Shown: positions 49,901-62,309 of the stretch, in pieces | Numbering within the stretch: position 1 is the stretch's first letter | Layout of the letters: the number at the start of each line of letters is the position of its first letter | Assembly: GCF_040436345.1 (NCBI RefSeq) | Contig: NC_133232.1 | Span: 14,976,720 to 15,040,719, forward strand | Direction of reading: 5' to 3' | Source of the DNA: Pagrus major | Lineage: Eukaryota; Chordata; Actinopteri; Spariformes; Sparidae | DNA length: 64,000 nucleotides | Position numbers and translations under genes: made by a program | Notes under the pieces: model-generated | Told to the model about the DNA's origin: nothing | Seen by the model: the letters and a program-made list of their open reading frames with translations, nothing else | Database searches by the model: none

Positions 49901-52900
49901 TATGAGATGATCAAACTGTACTGTTCACACAGGTTTCAGGGCAGAGGCTTTGCGAGGGTGCTCGCTATGATAAACGCCATAGAGATCATGAACAAATCTC
50001 CTCCGCTGACTGAGGTCAACATCACTCTGGGCTACCGGATCCTGGACTCCTGCTCTGATGTCAGCACTGCTCTGAGAGCCACAGCAGACTTCACCCAGCA
50101 GGCTGACTGCCACAAAGGAAGCAACAGTTCCACCTGTGGCCAGCCTGTCATGGCTGTTATAGGGGCCGCGAGCTCTGAAACGTCCATCGCCATCGCCAGG
50201 CAACTGACTCTCAAGATGATTCCTCAAGTAAGTCAGAGAGCACACCGAGGGAGCAGGTAGTGCAGCATTTCTGGCAGGACTGATTCACTGTTACAGGGAA
50301 CTGAAGCATAACAGGTTTGCACCGGCAGCTGACAAAACATCAGCAGGACCTTTTATGATCATACATTATCTGCTGATGCGTGACTGACTCTAGAATCAAA
50401 TCAAACAGGCTTGAACAATTTTAAGGTGAGGCACCACAGATGAACAGGAACACAAACAGATGCATCCTATCTGAGTGGACTTTAACTGGAAGAGTAAACA
50501 CAGAAGGAAATAAACGCACAAGTTTTCTGACCCTATTATTAATGTACAGTTAGGAACTGTGCAGTGACTTTGCTTTTCATTCACAGCTATTCATACAGAT
50601 ACAGGCATCACTTTTGAATTATTTATAAAAAAAATAATGACAGTGTTTTGCACATCCTATTGTCATGCTGGAGCAGAGAAGGTGGATGTGCAATGGATGA
50701 AGCTTTAATCTTGATCACGGCAACACAAGGAACAGGCGAACACAAGGAAAAATCTGAGAAACACAAAGGCAGGCTCAGGAAAACTCAACAGATGACTTGA
50801 CAATGACTGAACAAAAGACTGGACTAAAATACAAACTAAACTAACAAGGGGGTGAGGTGCAGGCGGAGAGAGGCGGAGAAACACAGGTGAAGGTAATGAA
50901 TGGAAAAACACCAGAAACAGGGATGGGGCTGATTGGCAGAAAAACCACTGAAGAGGGAAGAGACCATGACACCTATAGTCAAAGAATGAGGATGTTGTTT
51001 GATTAGTCTGTCCATCTAACACTTTGGTCTGGAGCAACATCAGCATCAACCGGTCAGATTAACATTACATTTAGTAGAAACCTTTATGGTCTGTGCAGTG
51101 ACCACATGACAAACATACGACAAAAAAACAATGAATACAAAAGATCATATCATATTCAGTGATAGCCAGTGGTAGCAGGGATGAATGAATACTTGAGTCT
51201 TTTGGTCAGGCATCCTGGCAGATTGTATCTGTGGACAGACAGAAGCAACTTGTACTCCTTGGACAGTGTGACTAGGATCAGCCAGGATTGACTGGGCCTT
51301 ACTCAAAGTCCTGACCTTGTCTAGATCAGAGTGAGGTTGTTCAAGGTCACCAGTGAATTTCCCCGTTGTGGGATAAATAAAGTCTATCTAATCTAATCTG
51401 CATTTAACTGCACACTTTTACAATATGCTGCAGTTTGTTCCCATACCAGCAGACAAAGGAGAATGTAAGGACTGAGAACAGATCCTTTTCTGTCAGCATT
51501 AAAACTGTGAAGCTTACAATAAAAATAAACGCACCAATGTGCCTTCCTGCACACAGCACCAACATGAACCTCAGAGGACAGCCTGACATTAGTTACAGCC
51601 TGGCTGTTAATCAAATCTGTTTTCACCTCTTTAGATTCGGACCTTCTGAAGACAAAGAAGGACGATTGTCGTCTGTCTGTGAATTTCCATGGCGTTGATC
51701 AGAGTCATCACTGCTGAGTAGTGATACAATGACAGAATCATCAGCAAACTTATATTACAAATGAAAAAATGACATCATTGCTTTTCTTCTCTCCAGATCA
51801 GTTATTCATCGACCGCTGTCACTCTGAGTGATAAGAACCGCTTCCCTGCCTTCATGAGGACCATTCCTAATGACGAGCATCAGACAGCTGCTATGGTCAG
51901 TCTGCTCAGCACATACGGATGGAACTGGGTGGGAATAGTTGCCACAGATGGAAGTTATGGCCGATCAGCTCTTGACCACTTTGTGTCCCAGGCTTCTGAA
52001 AAAGGAATCTGTGTGGCCTTCAAATCCATCGTACCTAAATCTGTAACCAGTCGGGATGTCCACTTTGCTATCACACAGACTGCCAAAACCATCCGGAACA
52101 TTCCCAAAGCACAAGTGGTTGTGTCATTTGCGAAGTCCACTCACATGATGTACCTCTTCCAGGAGATTAAGAATCAGACGCTGACAGCAGGACAGAACAT
52201 TGAGTCCATGAGAAGAGTGTGGGTGGCCAGTGACAGCTGGTCTTCATCTAGCTCTGTGAAAGGGAACTTAACTCTGGAGGACATAGGACATGTTGTGGGC
52301 TTCACCTTCAAGAGGGGATCCATGTCATCCTTCCTTAAGTACCTGAGCATGCTGGAGGCAGCTGGACATGAGCGCACAGTGAATAACTCCTTCATGCAGG
52401 AGTTCTACATGCAGCTAAATGATAGTACAGATTCTGGAGAGACTGACCTTCTGGCTAAAGCTGTGAACACACTCAGAGAACAAGTTCAAGCTGGTACTGT
52501 CTTCAGTATTGAGATGGCTGTGAGCGCCATCGCTCAGGCTGTAGCATCTGTCTGCAGGGGAAGAGACTGCAAAACAGCAGGCACCGTGCAACCCTGGGAG
52601 GTACTGACATGCAATACACGAGTGTGTGTTTACAAGTGTGTAAATGCTCTTGTGTCACATTTATAAGGATTAATGGTAAGGTTAGATTCAACTAACAGTT
52701 GGGGATTAGGTTTTGGCTGATGGGAAAGATTATGGTCACATTAAATATGATACCTTGGTATACTTACCATAAACACAGGGTTGAGAGAATTGGCAGCCTC
52801 TCTCTTACACCTGTGGGGACGTTTGGAGCAGGTTCTGCAGGTTCTACAGCCAAAATTCCCCTTAAAGTTGAGACACTGTTAGAAACATAAAAAAACAGGG

Positions 52901-55900
52901 AGCAATCATTTGCAAACAAATTGTTGACCAACAACGATTTTACAAAGTGTTCCAAAAGGCTTCTTCAGTTCTAACTAACTGGAGGGGAGTTGCAGGCTTT
53001 TAAACTCTGTGTGGGAGTGTCCTTACATAGTGTGGGAGTGTCATTACAGAGTCGTTAGGGCCACTTGTGGGTCGTTGATCCAACCGGCCTTCATGTAGGT
53101 TGCTAGGGCTACGTGAGCCCAGGTGTGTATGGTTGTTAAGCTGTCTGGGGAGAGAAATCAGTACTGCATTGTAGGTGGGTGATAGGTAATGTCTTAGGCC
53201 ACCTCCTCTGTTCAAAGACGGTCGTTCCAGTTTGACATTGATGGATTCTTTTACTCCTCTTTCAAACCATCTGTCTTCTCTGGCCAACATGTTTACACTG
53301 TTGTCCTGAAAGGAATGATTTTTCTCCTTCAGATGTAACTGGACAGCAGAGTCTGGACCGGAGGAGTTGGTCCTCCTGTGTTGTGCCATTCATTTATGGA
53401 GAGGTTGTTTTGTCTCCCCAGTGAACAAATCTGTGCAGTCCTGGCTGCACTGAACAGCATGAACTACAGTACTCTGTTACTGCCTGGGTGTTTAGTCCTT
53501 AGGATGGACAAGTTTCTGCCTCAATGTGTTGGTAGGGTTAAAGTTCACCGGGATGTGATGATTATTAAAGATCCTCTTGAGTTTCTCAGATGTTCCTGCG
53601 ACATAGAGAATGAAGATGTTACGTTGTCTCGTCTCCTCCTCTCTGTCTGCTCTGGATCTTTTAGAGGTTTTGACAAAGGTCCAGTTTGGGTAGTCTCAGG
53701 TTTTAAGTGCTCCCTGATGTGCTTCTGTTCCTTCTCCTTCCCCTCTGTCTTTGTGGGCACGGCCTCAGCCCGATGGTTTAGGGTTCTGATGAGCCCACGC
53801 TTGAGCTCCAGTGGGTGATGAGTCAAACAGCAAGAATGGATCCGTGTGTGTAGGTTTTCTGTACACCTCAATGTTGAGGCTTCTGTCTTCTTCAGTGTGT
53901 ACTGCACAGTCCAAGAAGGGCAGACTGTCTCCTCTGACATCTTCCTGTGTGAACTTGATGTTATTGTCCACAGCATTTATATGTTCTGTGAAGGCTTCCA
54001 TTTCGCTTCTTCTGACCCAGGTGTCGTCTTCAAGAAACTGAAACAAGTCCAGTTGCCTATGATATAGCACTTAGAATTACCATGACCTGGATGACATGGC
54101 ATTAAGACTTATATAGGCACTAGACAGGAAGGGGAGTGATTGAGGCGTGGTCCCGCTCTAGAACTTCAGCTAAAACTGTATCTCCATCTAGCTAGAGGAT
54201 GGCAATATGATTCAATTACCTATTTAAGTTTAGCTCTGTTTCCTTGCTTTTAGCTGTTTATCTATCTACCTGTGTATTGTTCCTGGAACTATGTATAGTC
54301 ACACAGAGGGTTACTTAAAACGAGAGTCAAAACCCTTGTATGTGCACACAAACTTGGCCACTAAAGCTGATTCTGGTTCTGAAAAAGTGCTGGACTTCTC
54401 AAGTATAGTTATGCATACAGTAAATACAAAACAGAATGTCCCTGCAAGTAAGCAGGTTCAATAGATGTAACCATGGTTCATGTCCTGTAGGTGCTGAGAG
54501 CTCTGCGGACGCAGGAGTTCAAACTTCGAGGAAAGAGTTATAAGTTTGACAGCAGCGGAGATCTGAACCTCGGCTACGATGTGACCATGTGGAGGTCAGA
54601 CAGAGGGAACATTCATGTCCATGATGTTGTGGCTGAGTATAACCCACAAGATAACATCTTTACCCACAACAACAACAACACCACCCAATATCTGCAGGAC
54701 CTCAAGGTAGGCCCGCATTCTGCTGCCCGCATGTCATTTGTATAAACAGAAAACCACTCACACACACTGCAGTGTCTGTTTACTGGAAACATTCAGTGTT
54801 AAAGCTGACCTGAGCAATTCTAAAATACTGTATTTCAGTTTAAATATCCAGATATAAAGCATGAGTTTTCTGAAATCAAACAGGCTGTGTAGAATACAGT
54901 AAATATACATTGAATTCAAAACAAGAACATGATTATGGATTCTCCTGCTTTCCTCAGCACATCATCTCAAAATGCTCCAACAGCTGTGTGGCTGGAGAGT
55001 TCAAGAAAACAGCCGAGGGCCAACACACTTGCTGTTATGAGTGCATCAACTGTACTGAGAACTACTACTCTAACAACACAGGCAAGACCCCTCTATACAT
55101 TTACATGCACTATATAACTATATACTATATAATATGTGTCTGAGCCTGAGCGTGTCTAATTTGTTGATATGAATCTGATTTTCACCTGATATTAAGTTGT
55201 ATTTTAGGTGATCATATTACTATTTGTGCTTACATGCAGAGAAACCCTGTGATCACTCTCAAGGTGCAATAAGGAAGAACTGTGATCTGATCACAATCTG
55301 AAACAAAAGCAGATATTTGGTCCTTGGAGCTAAAAGTTCCTTTATGCAGTCCTGTTTATGTTCTGACCACATCTGAAGACCAATGAATTAGGCAAAGTTG
55401 ACCACTAACTGATTTAAAAAAGACAGCTTTGATCACATTTATACACAAGAAGAGGCAACAGCACAGTCAGAGCGATGGTTTATGTAGTCCACTATTCTCC
55501 TACATTCCATACCAACTCACCGAGGGCCTTCCAGTTCATGTCATCATGTTGAAACTTCTATTAAATTCACGAGAGCTTGAAAAATCCTATAGCTGTACTC
55601 CAAATAATAATACAAATAATAAATACAAATTGATTTTTGAAGTTTGGCACTGATTGATTCTCTGTATGTGTATTCTAAACCGTACCAATCACTTATTTTT
55701 CACTGGATTGGGCTGGGAGAGACCCTGAGGAAATTTGACCACATTGTTGCTGAATGTTTACAGTTATCAAAAATAATAACAGGAAGTTATTTTTACTAGA
55801 ATGAAGTATCTGTCATTTTCAAAAACTCACATCTCCACTAGTTTTCACTTTCTTGCAACCAAATGTTGGTTCTGTGTAGTATTAATATAGTTCTATCACA

Positions 55901-58573
55901 TCATAACTAAAGTACAGTGTCGTGGCAACTGAAAATCAGTCACTTGTCTAGTGCAGATGAGAGTTGGTCAAAACACCAAGTTTGACACAATATTTCTTTT
56001 CTAGAAGTTCTTTATTGCTTGCAAGCAAGAGTCACACATCAGCAGCGCATAGATGGTGGCTGAAGAGAGATGTCATCCTCTTCATCCTTTATAATAGCAG
56101 AAAACAATACTCACAATTGTAGCAGTCACAAGATTACATGTGATCTCACTCAAGACAACATTCCCATCATCTCCACATCCACCTCAGGATACACATAAAA
56201 CTTCCTATACACTTCAACCATTGTTGTGCGTCATACATCAGCCTAGTTCAGAATACATATACACAGAAGAGGCTTCACAAACCTCCTTCAGGATGAACCC
56301 CTTAACTGAGTTCCTGTTATGTTAGTTTTCACGGCACACTGTACCATATACAATACATGAATACATGTCTGAAGCCAACAGACACAAGATTTCACTTTAC
56401 ATAAATGATAATGTTGTATCTATATTGTTAAGTTTCATATGTAAGAACAATATATCAAAAATAATAAGAGACATTTGATAATTTCCCTCGCAACAGCTAT
56501 AGCATTTATCAAGGTCTCATGGATTTAACGGAAGTTTCAACATGATTTTTTTTCAAGAAAATCCATAACATGAACTGGCAAAAGTTCTGCATTTTGGGTG
56601 AGTTGGGTGAGTTGGCAGGAATGACCCTATTGTGTGACTGAATGGGAAGGTAAGCAAAGTAGACAATGTGGAGAGTGTTTATTTGTTGCTAATTTTTTGC
56701 TCGCTCTCTCATTTTTTTTATACAAACCCATCTCATTGACATAGCTATTAAACTCTGCATGACTAAACACTTAGACATTTAACATATAACCATATTATGG
56801 CCACATGTAGGTATGCAGACATCCAGTGTAGTATGAACAAGCCACCGGTCATATCCAGGTCCTGAATGTATGCAACACTTTACTGTGCACATTAGCCGTC
56901 TGTTGGCTTATGTTGTGAAGCAGCATTACACTGCACTACAATAAACACCAGGAGGACAGACTGCTTTCCTCAGAGCGAGGACTCATCTCTACCTCTCTCA
57001 GGTGCACATCATACTGTTACATGAATACTTCAGATTAGTATGAGCCTGTCCTGATGTGGTTATTAGTGAAAAGTGGGTTTAAAGTAGTAACCACCATGAT
57101 GATGATGATGTCCCTTCTCAGGCAGTCATCACTTCTTGTGGCTAATCACTCTCACATGACTGTAATGTGACCAACAACTCAAGTGTGACCTCACCCGTGG
57201 TTTACATCTAACCTTCTCGGGAGCATGTTCGAGATAACAGATGTAAAAGCACCGCTTTCTGACTAATCAATTCTCTGGAAACATGGCGTTATCATTCATA
57301 GACAATCCAGTTGAGCTCGGTGTCAACCATGAGAGGTGCTCTCCTGTGTAGGACAACCCCTCCTTGGAGTTCTTTGTGCACAGAGTAAAACCTTTGTGAG
57401 CCTGCGTGTGATGGTTTGATTGTGTACCTGTGCTTGTGCTCCTTCATCCCTGCAGATATGGACCAGTGTCTGAGCTGCGACACAAACACAGAGTGGTCTC
57501 CAAAGGGCAGCTCCAGCTGCATCCCAAAAGCACTGCTCTTCTTCTCCTGGCAGGATGGCTTCGCTGTGGTGCTCCTGACATTTTCTGCTCTGGGCATCCT
57601 CCTGGCTCTGCTGGTGTCAGCTCTGTTTCTACATCAGCGTGACACCCCTGTGGTGAAAGCTGCCGGAGGGCCGCTGAGCCAGGCCATGCTGTTCTCTCTG
57701 GTCATCAGTTTCATCAGTGCCATGCTGTTTGTTGGACGGCCCAACAGTTTCCAGTGCAAGGCTCGACAGGTGCTCTTTGGCATCAGCTTCACTCTGTGTG
57801 TCTCCTGCATTCTGGTCAAGACCCTGCAGATCCAGCTAGCCTTCCAGTTCGACCCCAGGCTGCAGGAGGTTCTGCGGAAGCTCTACCAGCCTTATGCCAT
57901 CGTCTGTGTCTGTGTGGCCTTACAAGCAGCTACTTGCATCTGCTGGCTGGTGCTCAAAAGTCCATTTAAGCACATCATCAGGAATCCAACAACTCTGCTG
58001 GAGGACTGTCATGAGGGCTCATATTTGGCCTTCGGGGTGATGCTAGGCTACATAGCTGTCCTGGCTTTTGTGTGTTTTGTCTGTGCCTTCAAAGGACGCA
58101 AGCTGCCACAGCAGTACAATGAGGCCAAGTTTATCACCTTCAGCATGCTGCTCTACCTCATCTCCTGGCTGCTGTTTGTCCCTGTCTACGTCACCACTTC
58201 AGGAGTGTATCTGCCAGCTGTGGAGATGGTGGTCATTCTAATCTCCAACTACGGCATCCTCAGCTGTCATTTCTTCCCAAAGTGTTATATAATCCTTTTT
58301 AAGAAAGAACAAAACACCAAGAGTGCCTTCAGGAAGAATCTGTATGAATACTCGAGCAAAACCTCTGGCTCTCCCTCTGTGTCTGAGAGTTCAGCATCGG
58401 GAAAACAGTCCAGTGGTCAAAACGACATCACCAGTGCTTCATTCTTCTCTGTATCTGCAGCAAATCCTCTCACACCTACTGTGGTGACAAACTGCACAGA
58501 CCAAACTAACTGTTTAAGCTTGCACAGAGGTTCAGTCAGACATCACTGCCTCAGAAGAAGCACCAGCATTTAA
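46960..58573 (+). CDS. gprc6a: Class C GPCR, GPRC6A / OlfC-like amino-acid receptor (complete, 6 coding exons)
   Basis: Predicted plasma-membrane receptor for amino acids. Exons: 46960-47162, 49933-50227, 51797-52600, 54491-54706, 54958-55081, 57456-58573; total 2760 bases, 919 residues (human GPRC6A is about 926). Phases join; intron 5 uses a GC donor. Order: signal peptide (about 1-24), Venus-flytrap domain to about 500, cysteine-rich domain (CSNSCVAGEFKK, CCYECINC), seven-helix domain about 583-835 with FGISFTLCVSCILVKT and NEAKFITFSMLLYLISW, and a Ser-rich tail ending RRSTSI. The amino-acid pocket appears kept by position: Ser149, Thr172, Asp192, Tyr220, Asp312. The tail, KCYIILFKKEQNTKSAF and length favour GPRC6A over CaSR or T1R. 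Fish carry related copies (goldfish 5.24/OlfC type), so the exact paralogue is inferred. ATG 46960 is followed at once by a good signal peptide. Confidence 0.9.
47645..47989 (+). mobile_element. MITE, copy 2 (TAAAGGAG...CTCCTTTA ends)
   Basis: Highly similar to 11372-11679. The right end runs into TTAA, while the left reads CTAA, a probable one-base-decayed TTAA target. It lies in intron 1 of the class C GPCR gene. Confidence 0.75.
47990..49575. other. Rest of class C GPCR intron 1
   Basis: AT-rich sequence with no supported exon, RNA gene or further defined repeat. Confidence 0.5.
49583..49849. mobile_element. TTAA-flanked MITE
   Basis: TTAA at 49579-49582 and 49850-49853 flanks inverted ends AGGTGCAATATGTAAGA / TCTTACATACTGCACCT. 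It is 267 bases with no coding capacity, and lies just upstream of exon 2 of the class C GPCR. Confidence 0.8.
50640..51400. repeat. Interspersed repeats in class C GPCR intron 2, incl. LINE/SINE-type 3' tail
   Basis: About 50640-50980 looks like a fish transposon terminal region by memory. The end of the second block, at 51353-51400, reads GAATTTCCCCGTTGTGGGAT, then AATAAAGTCTATCTAATCTA. This is the typical 3' tail of L2-like LINEs and the SINEs that borrow it. No coding sequence is intact. Confidence 0.4.
52970..54075 (-). mobile_element. Penelope-like retroelement, 5'-truncated and broken
   Basis: Minus-strand translation matches my recollection of fish Penelope-like elements. The RT C-terminus (54070-53765) contains FTEHINAVDNNIKFTQEDV and LPFLDCAVHTEEDRSLNIEV, then after a frameshift LIRTLNHRAEAVPTKTEGKE. 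Further on, a GIY-YIG endonuclease region reads AVQCSQDCTDLFTGETKQPL and LAREDRWFERGVKES. Stops (for example after HPKD and LHK) and frameshifts inactivate it, and the 5' half is absent. It lies antisense in intron 3 of the class C GPCR gene. Confidence 0.85.
55082..57455 (+). other. gprc6a: Intron 5 of the class C GPCR gene (GC-AG)
   Basis: The donor reads ACAG/GCAAGA at 55081/55082 and the acceptor CCTGCAG ends at 57455. No exon, RNA gene or defined transposon was recognised within it. A short GATGAT run lies near 57097-57108. Confidence 0.7.
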
Positions 58574-58584
58574 ACTTTTAATAT

Positions 58585-58900
58585 ACACTCCGTTCAGGAG
58601 CCACCTTCTTTGTTGTATGCAAAATCTGATTTACATGTCTTGTCTTACACGTTACAGGACCTAAAACATCAGTAATCACACCAGCCAACCTCTTCCCTCC
58701 TCCCTTGTAGTTTGTGACAAGCGTGGCCTGACCCACAGAGGAGGAGTTTCCTCTTCCTACCTCTGGTTTCACTAGAGACAGTCTAGTGCGGACCTGTCTT
58801 CTCAAAAGCAGCTCTGCTGGTGTTGTCTTGGTAGCTGTGTGTGGCATGTTCTGGAAGCTAAACAAGAAACTAGCAAACAATGCTGCAACAACATGCCACC
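58585..58900 (-). mobile_element. Ty3/gypsy integrase C-terminal fragment
   Basis: Minus-strand translation reads NMPHTATKTTPAELLLRR, RTRLSLVKPEVGRG and then KRLAGVITDVLGPVTCKTR. This matches the pattern of the C-terminal end of gypsy-type integrases (HxxTxxxPAELL, followed by a GxVxxRLGPV-like segment). Only about 100 residues remain, with no flanking LTR seen. It begins about a dozen bases after the class C GPCR stop codon, in antisense. Confidence 0.65.
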
Positions 58901-59529
58901 GACTGCTCTATTCTTTGCTAGAGACTTCCTGAAGCAGCAGGAGAGAAACAGAAACAGTGACAATGCTTCAGAGATTTACTTCTATTTTTGTGGCAACAAA
59001 AGGAAAAGACATCAACTTTTTTCAAGTAAAGGATAACTTGAATTGCAGAACTAATGCATTACGTTACTCGTTACAGCAAAAAAGTAATCTGAGTACTCTA
59101 AGAGATTACTTTGTGGTGCATTATCCCGAACACTGCATATATCACACAGACTCCCCTCTCAATGCCCGCAACAAGTATAGGCCACCAAAATAAGCTTCTG
59201 TAGAGAGACTTCATTTTCACCTATGGCTGTCATGCATGTGAAGTCAAACTTTCATTTCACTTGTAAAGAGAAAAATCACCAAATTTAACGAGTTAGAATT
59301 TAATTTAATTATACATGATTGATAAGAAAGCTAGTGCTCTGAAATATCTTCCTACACCCTAATACAGTGGAGTCAATGGAACCTGGAACTATTTATTTGA
59401 AAAAAATGAAACACGATATTCCAAAAACAATGTGCTCCTTTTATACAAAACATGGTGCAACCCATTCCAGTAATAATACTTCAAGAGACATAAACGAGTT
59501 GGAGGACTTGTAATGTGTATGTGTGTGAA

Positions 59530-60204
59530 ATAGAGAGCTGAAGTCCCGCCCCTTCAGTGTCCCTCATGGGACCTGATTTCAGAAAAACATTGTCTGGTAG
59601 TGAACGGAGAGAGGCAAATCATTTATTGATCCTGTTTGAATTGTGTCATGAATCACACAGATGATGTTTGTCAAACTAACTGTGAAAATACGTCATTATA
59701 AAGAGGACACAGCCAACCATCTCTTCAGTGACGTCGTCTCGTTGAACGCTCACTAAAACCTGTAACTTAAACATTGTAGAGCTGCTCCTGTATATCAGCA
59801 GCTCACAGAACTGAACCAGAACCAACTCTCCTTTCACAGAACTGCAGTTGTCAATACGATCAGAGTGATTGTGATGTTCATCTTGTTTACGACCTTTTCT
59901 GAGCCCAGTTGGCTCCATGTTGGTGTTGGTGATGTGTGTTGATGAGACGATGTGGTTCACTGAGCGCTGTAACACAAAACTACATGAGGTTTTACTTTCA
60001 TTACAACAAACTGACACTTTATTGACTCGACAATGTTTTCGGTTTAATTCACAAGCATCATATGTGTGATTCATGACACAGCTCAAACAGGATCAACATG
60101 TATTTGTCTCTCCTTATTGACCTCTGTACAATTTATTTCCTAAATAAAGTCCCATGAGGTCCAAAGGAAGTGGCATGACTTCGGCTCTCTATGAGCATTA
60201 AAAT
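59530..60204. mobile_element. Element with long decayed inverted arms
   Basis: The arms, about 59530-59665 and 60055-60204, are recognisable reverse complements (shared GATCCTGTTTGA and GTGTCATGAATCACACA blocks). The interior contains the 206-base segment also present at 3624-3828. There is no coding capacity, so it is probably a non-autonomous DNA transposon. Confidence 0.75.
59747..59952 (+). repeat. Dispersed repeat, copy B
   Basis: Near-identical to 3624-3828. Here it forms the core of the element with inverted arms. Confidence 0.8.
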
Positions 60205-62300
60205 TAATGTTTGACATTTTTTTGGGAAACAACTAAATTGATCCTCCTGTTTATTTCAGCCACTCTGATTTTGAACCAAGACCTAGCAAATAATACAAAC
60301 TATCAATGTCACTGAATGAATAAACTGAAAGTTTTCATGATATAGCACTTTAATTTGGTCTAATGAACTTAATATTTAACAATCATAGGTTACTTTAGCT
60401 GACCATGTGCATGTCCTTGGTTTTGGCTCTGATCCAGCACAATGGCTTTGAAATGAAACAATGCTTTTATTATATAACAGTCTCACTTCTGAAAGTCTTC
60501 ATTTTCCAAAGAAAGGTTGATATCTCAACAATAAATATTATTACATCACAACCTCATTTAATTAAATTAAACTTGGTTTGGTGTGACATTAGCTAATGGT
60601 GTCTTATGGTAGCTAATTTTAGCAAACCTTAGATAGATATTGCTGTATATTAGACCATACTGAGTCACTTCAATGGCTTAATGGTGATAATGATAATAAT
60701 AGCAAAACTTACAGAGACTGGCTTTAAAATGTTGACTTTTCTTTGGGGTGTTCGAGTGTTTACATCCATATTGGGTAAACCCCTAAACCCAACCTCCATA
60801 CAAGCGATCATTTGTTCCACCAACCTGAAGGCAGAAACCCTGCTAAACAAGCCAGAGTGAAGGTGACAACAGCCCAGCGTGTCTGCAGCCACACCCCCCC
60901 TCCAGGGTGTGAATGTGAGCTGCATGTCTGAGAGCTGATGGGGGTGTAGATGTGAAGACTACATTTTGTGTGGCTCAGCCAGCGAGCTGTTCTGTATCTT
61001 AACAAATGCTGTGCTTTTGGCATTTAACATCATATTCTGTCCTGTGGAGAACCATCACTGTTAGGAGCCAAATTTACAAATACTTTTGTCACTGATGATC
61101 ATAAAAATGAATCATGATCATGTTAATCTGTCCATCAAATAAAACACAAGAGATTAGGACACCATAGGCCCATGGTGTCTAATGGAAACCCTCTACCAAA
61201 CAGTTCAGCTGTTTGGATTTATCAAACCACGTCTTTAATAAAGTAAAGTTTCCTGACACAGCAGGAAGCAGGAGGTAATGACCTCATATCTATCGGGTGC
61301 TCTCGTGTGATTGATTCCAGAGTGTTTCAACTTTAGGTAACTACACAGAACATGAATTAGTGTCCTATTCTCATCACTGAGTTTGCTGTTTTGACAGCTC
61401 TGCAGACCGCAGGGTGCGTCTTCTTCTTTCCTCTCTACTAAATTTGTTTGCTCTGCTTTATCAGTTTGTGTTTAATCTGCTACCACATTTATGTACATAC
61501 AGTCATCATGTGTCATGTCATGCTAACAGAGACAAAACAAAGCCAGTATTTAATGAAGTGGTTCATACACAACACAAACTAAAATGACATTTCAAACATT
61601 GAATCCATTGCATAAAAAAGACTGTGGTCAGCCTGTTAGGGTAAGAGTGTAAACAGCCTCAGGTGCTGCTCGTCATCAGTTTCATCCGCGCTGAAAAATC
61701 CCCAGATCTAAACTTGTCTGTCTGGTTGTGCAACAAAAAATAAGATAAGATATGAAGGGAGAGGAGAAACATGACAACTTTAAATATTAAATGGCAACGC
61801 AGTTACGGTTTAAATCCATTTCAGTGCTCCAATATCCTGCTTCTTTCAGTGAGTGTGTGTTTATTAAAAGGAGAGTTTAGGATTGTGGGAAGTGGAGAGC
61901 CAAAATGACACTAAAACCCTTGATTTAATGACGTCAGGGAGAAAAGGAGCCTGAGAGCTCAGCAGAAACTTGAATCTTTCTCACAGCTGTGAGGAAGGTA
62001 AACTCCAGCCTCCTTCTAGGAAAGAATGCCATGCTGTAATGGGATATAAGTGAGCTGACATTCCTGTCTGGTAATCTATTTTCACTGATACTGAAGGATA
62101 TAATCACATTTAATGATAAACAGCCTGACACGGTTTCTTATAGTTTTGTTTTTGACATGTGTAGAGACGGCTGGAGGTGGACTCCTTTAAATGTACAGTA
62201 TTTTACTGTTTGTAATATGTTGGGTTAGGTGTATGCTCATATTTATATTCATATATGACCCTTCAGTATGAATGAGTCTCTCTCATTCTCTCTCTCTTTT
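60205..62300. other. Intergenic region right of the class C GPCR gene
   Basis: No gene, RNA gene or clear repeat was recognised. Short open frames look like chance. Confidence 0.5.
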
Positions 62301-62309
62301 CTCTCTCTT

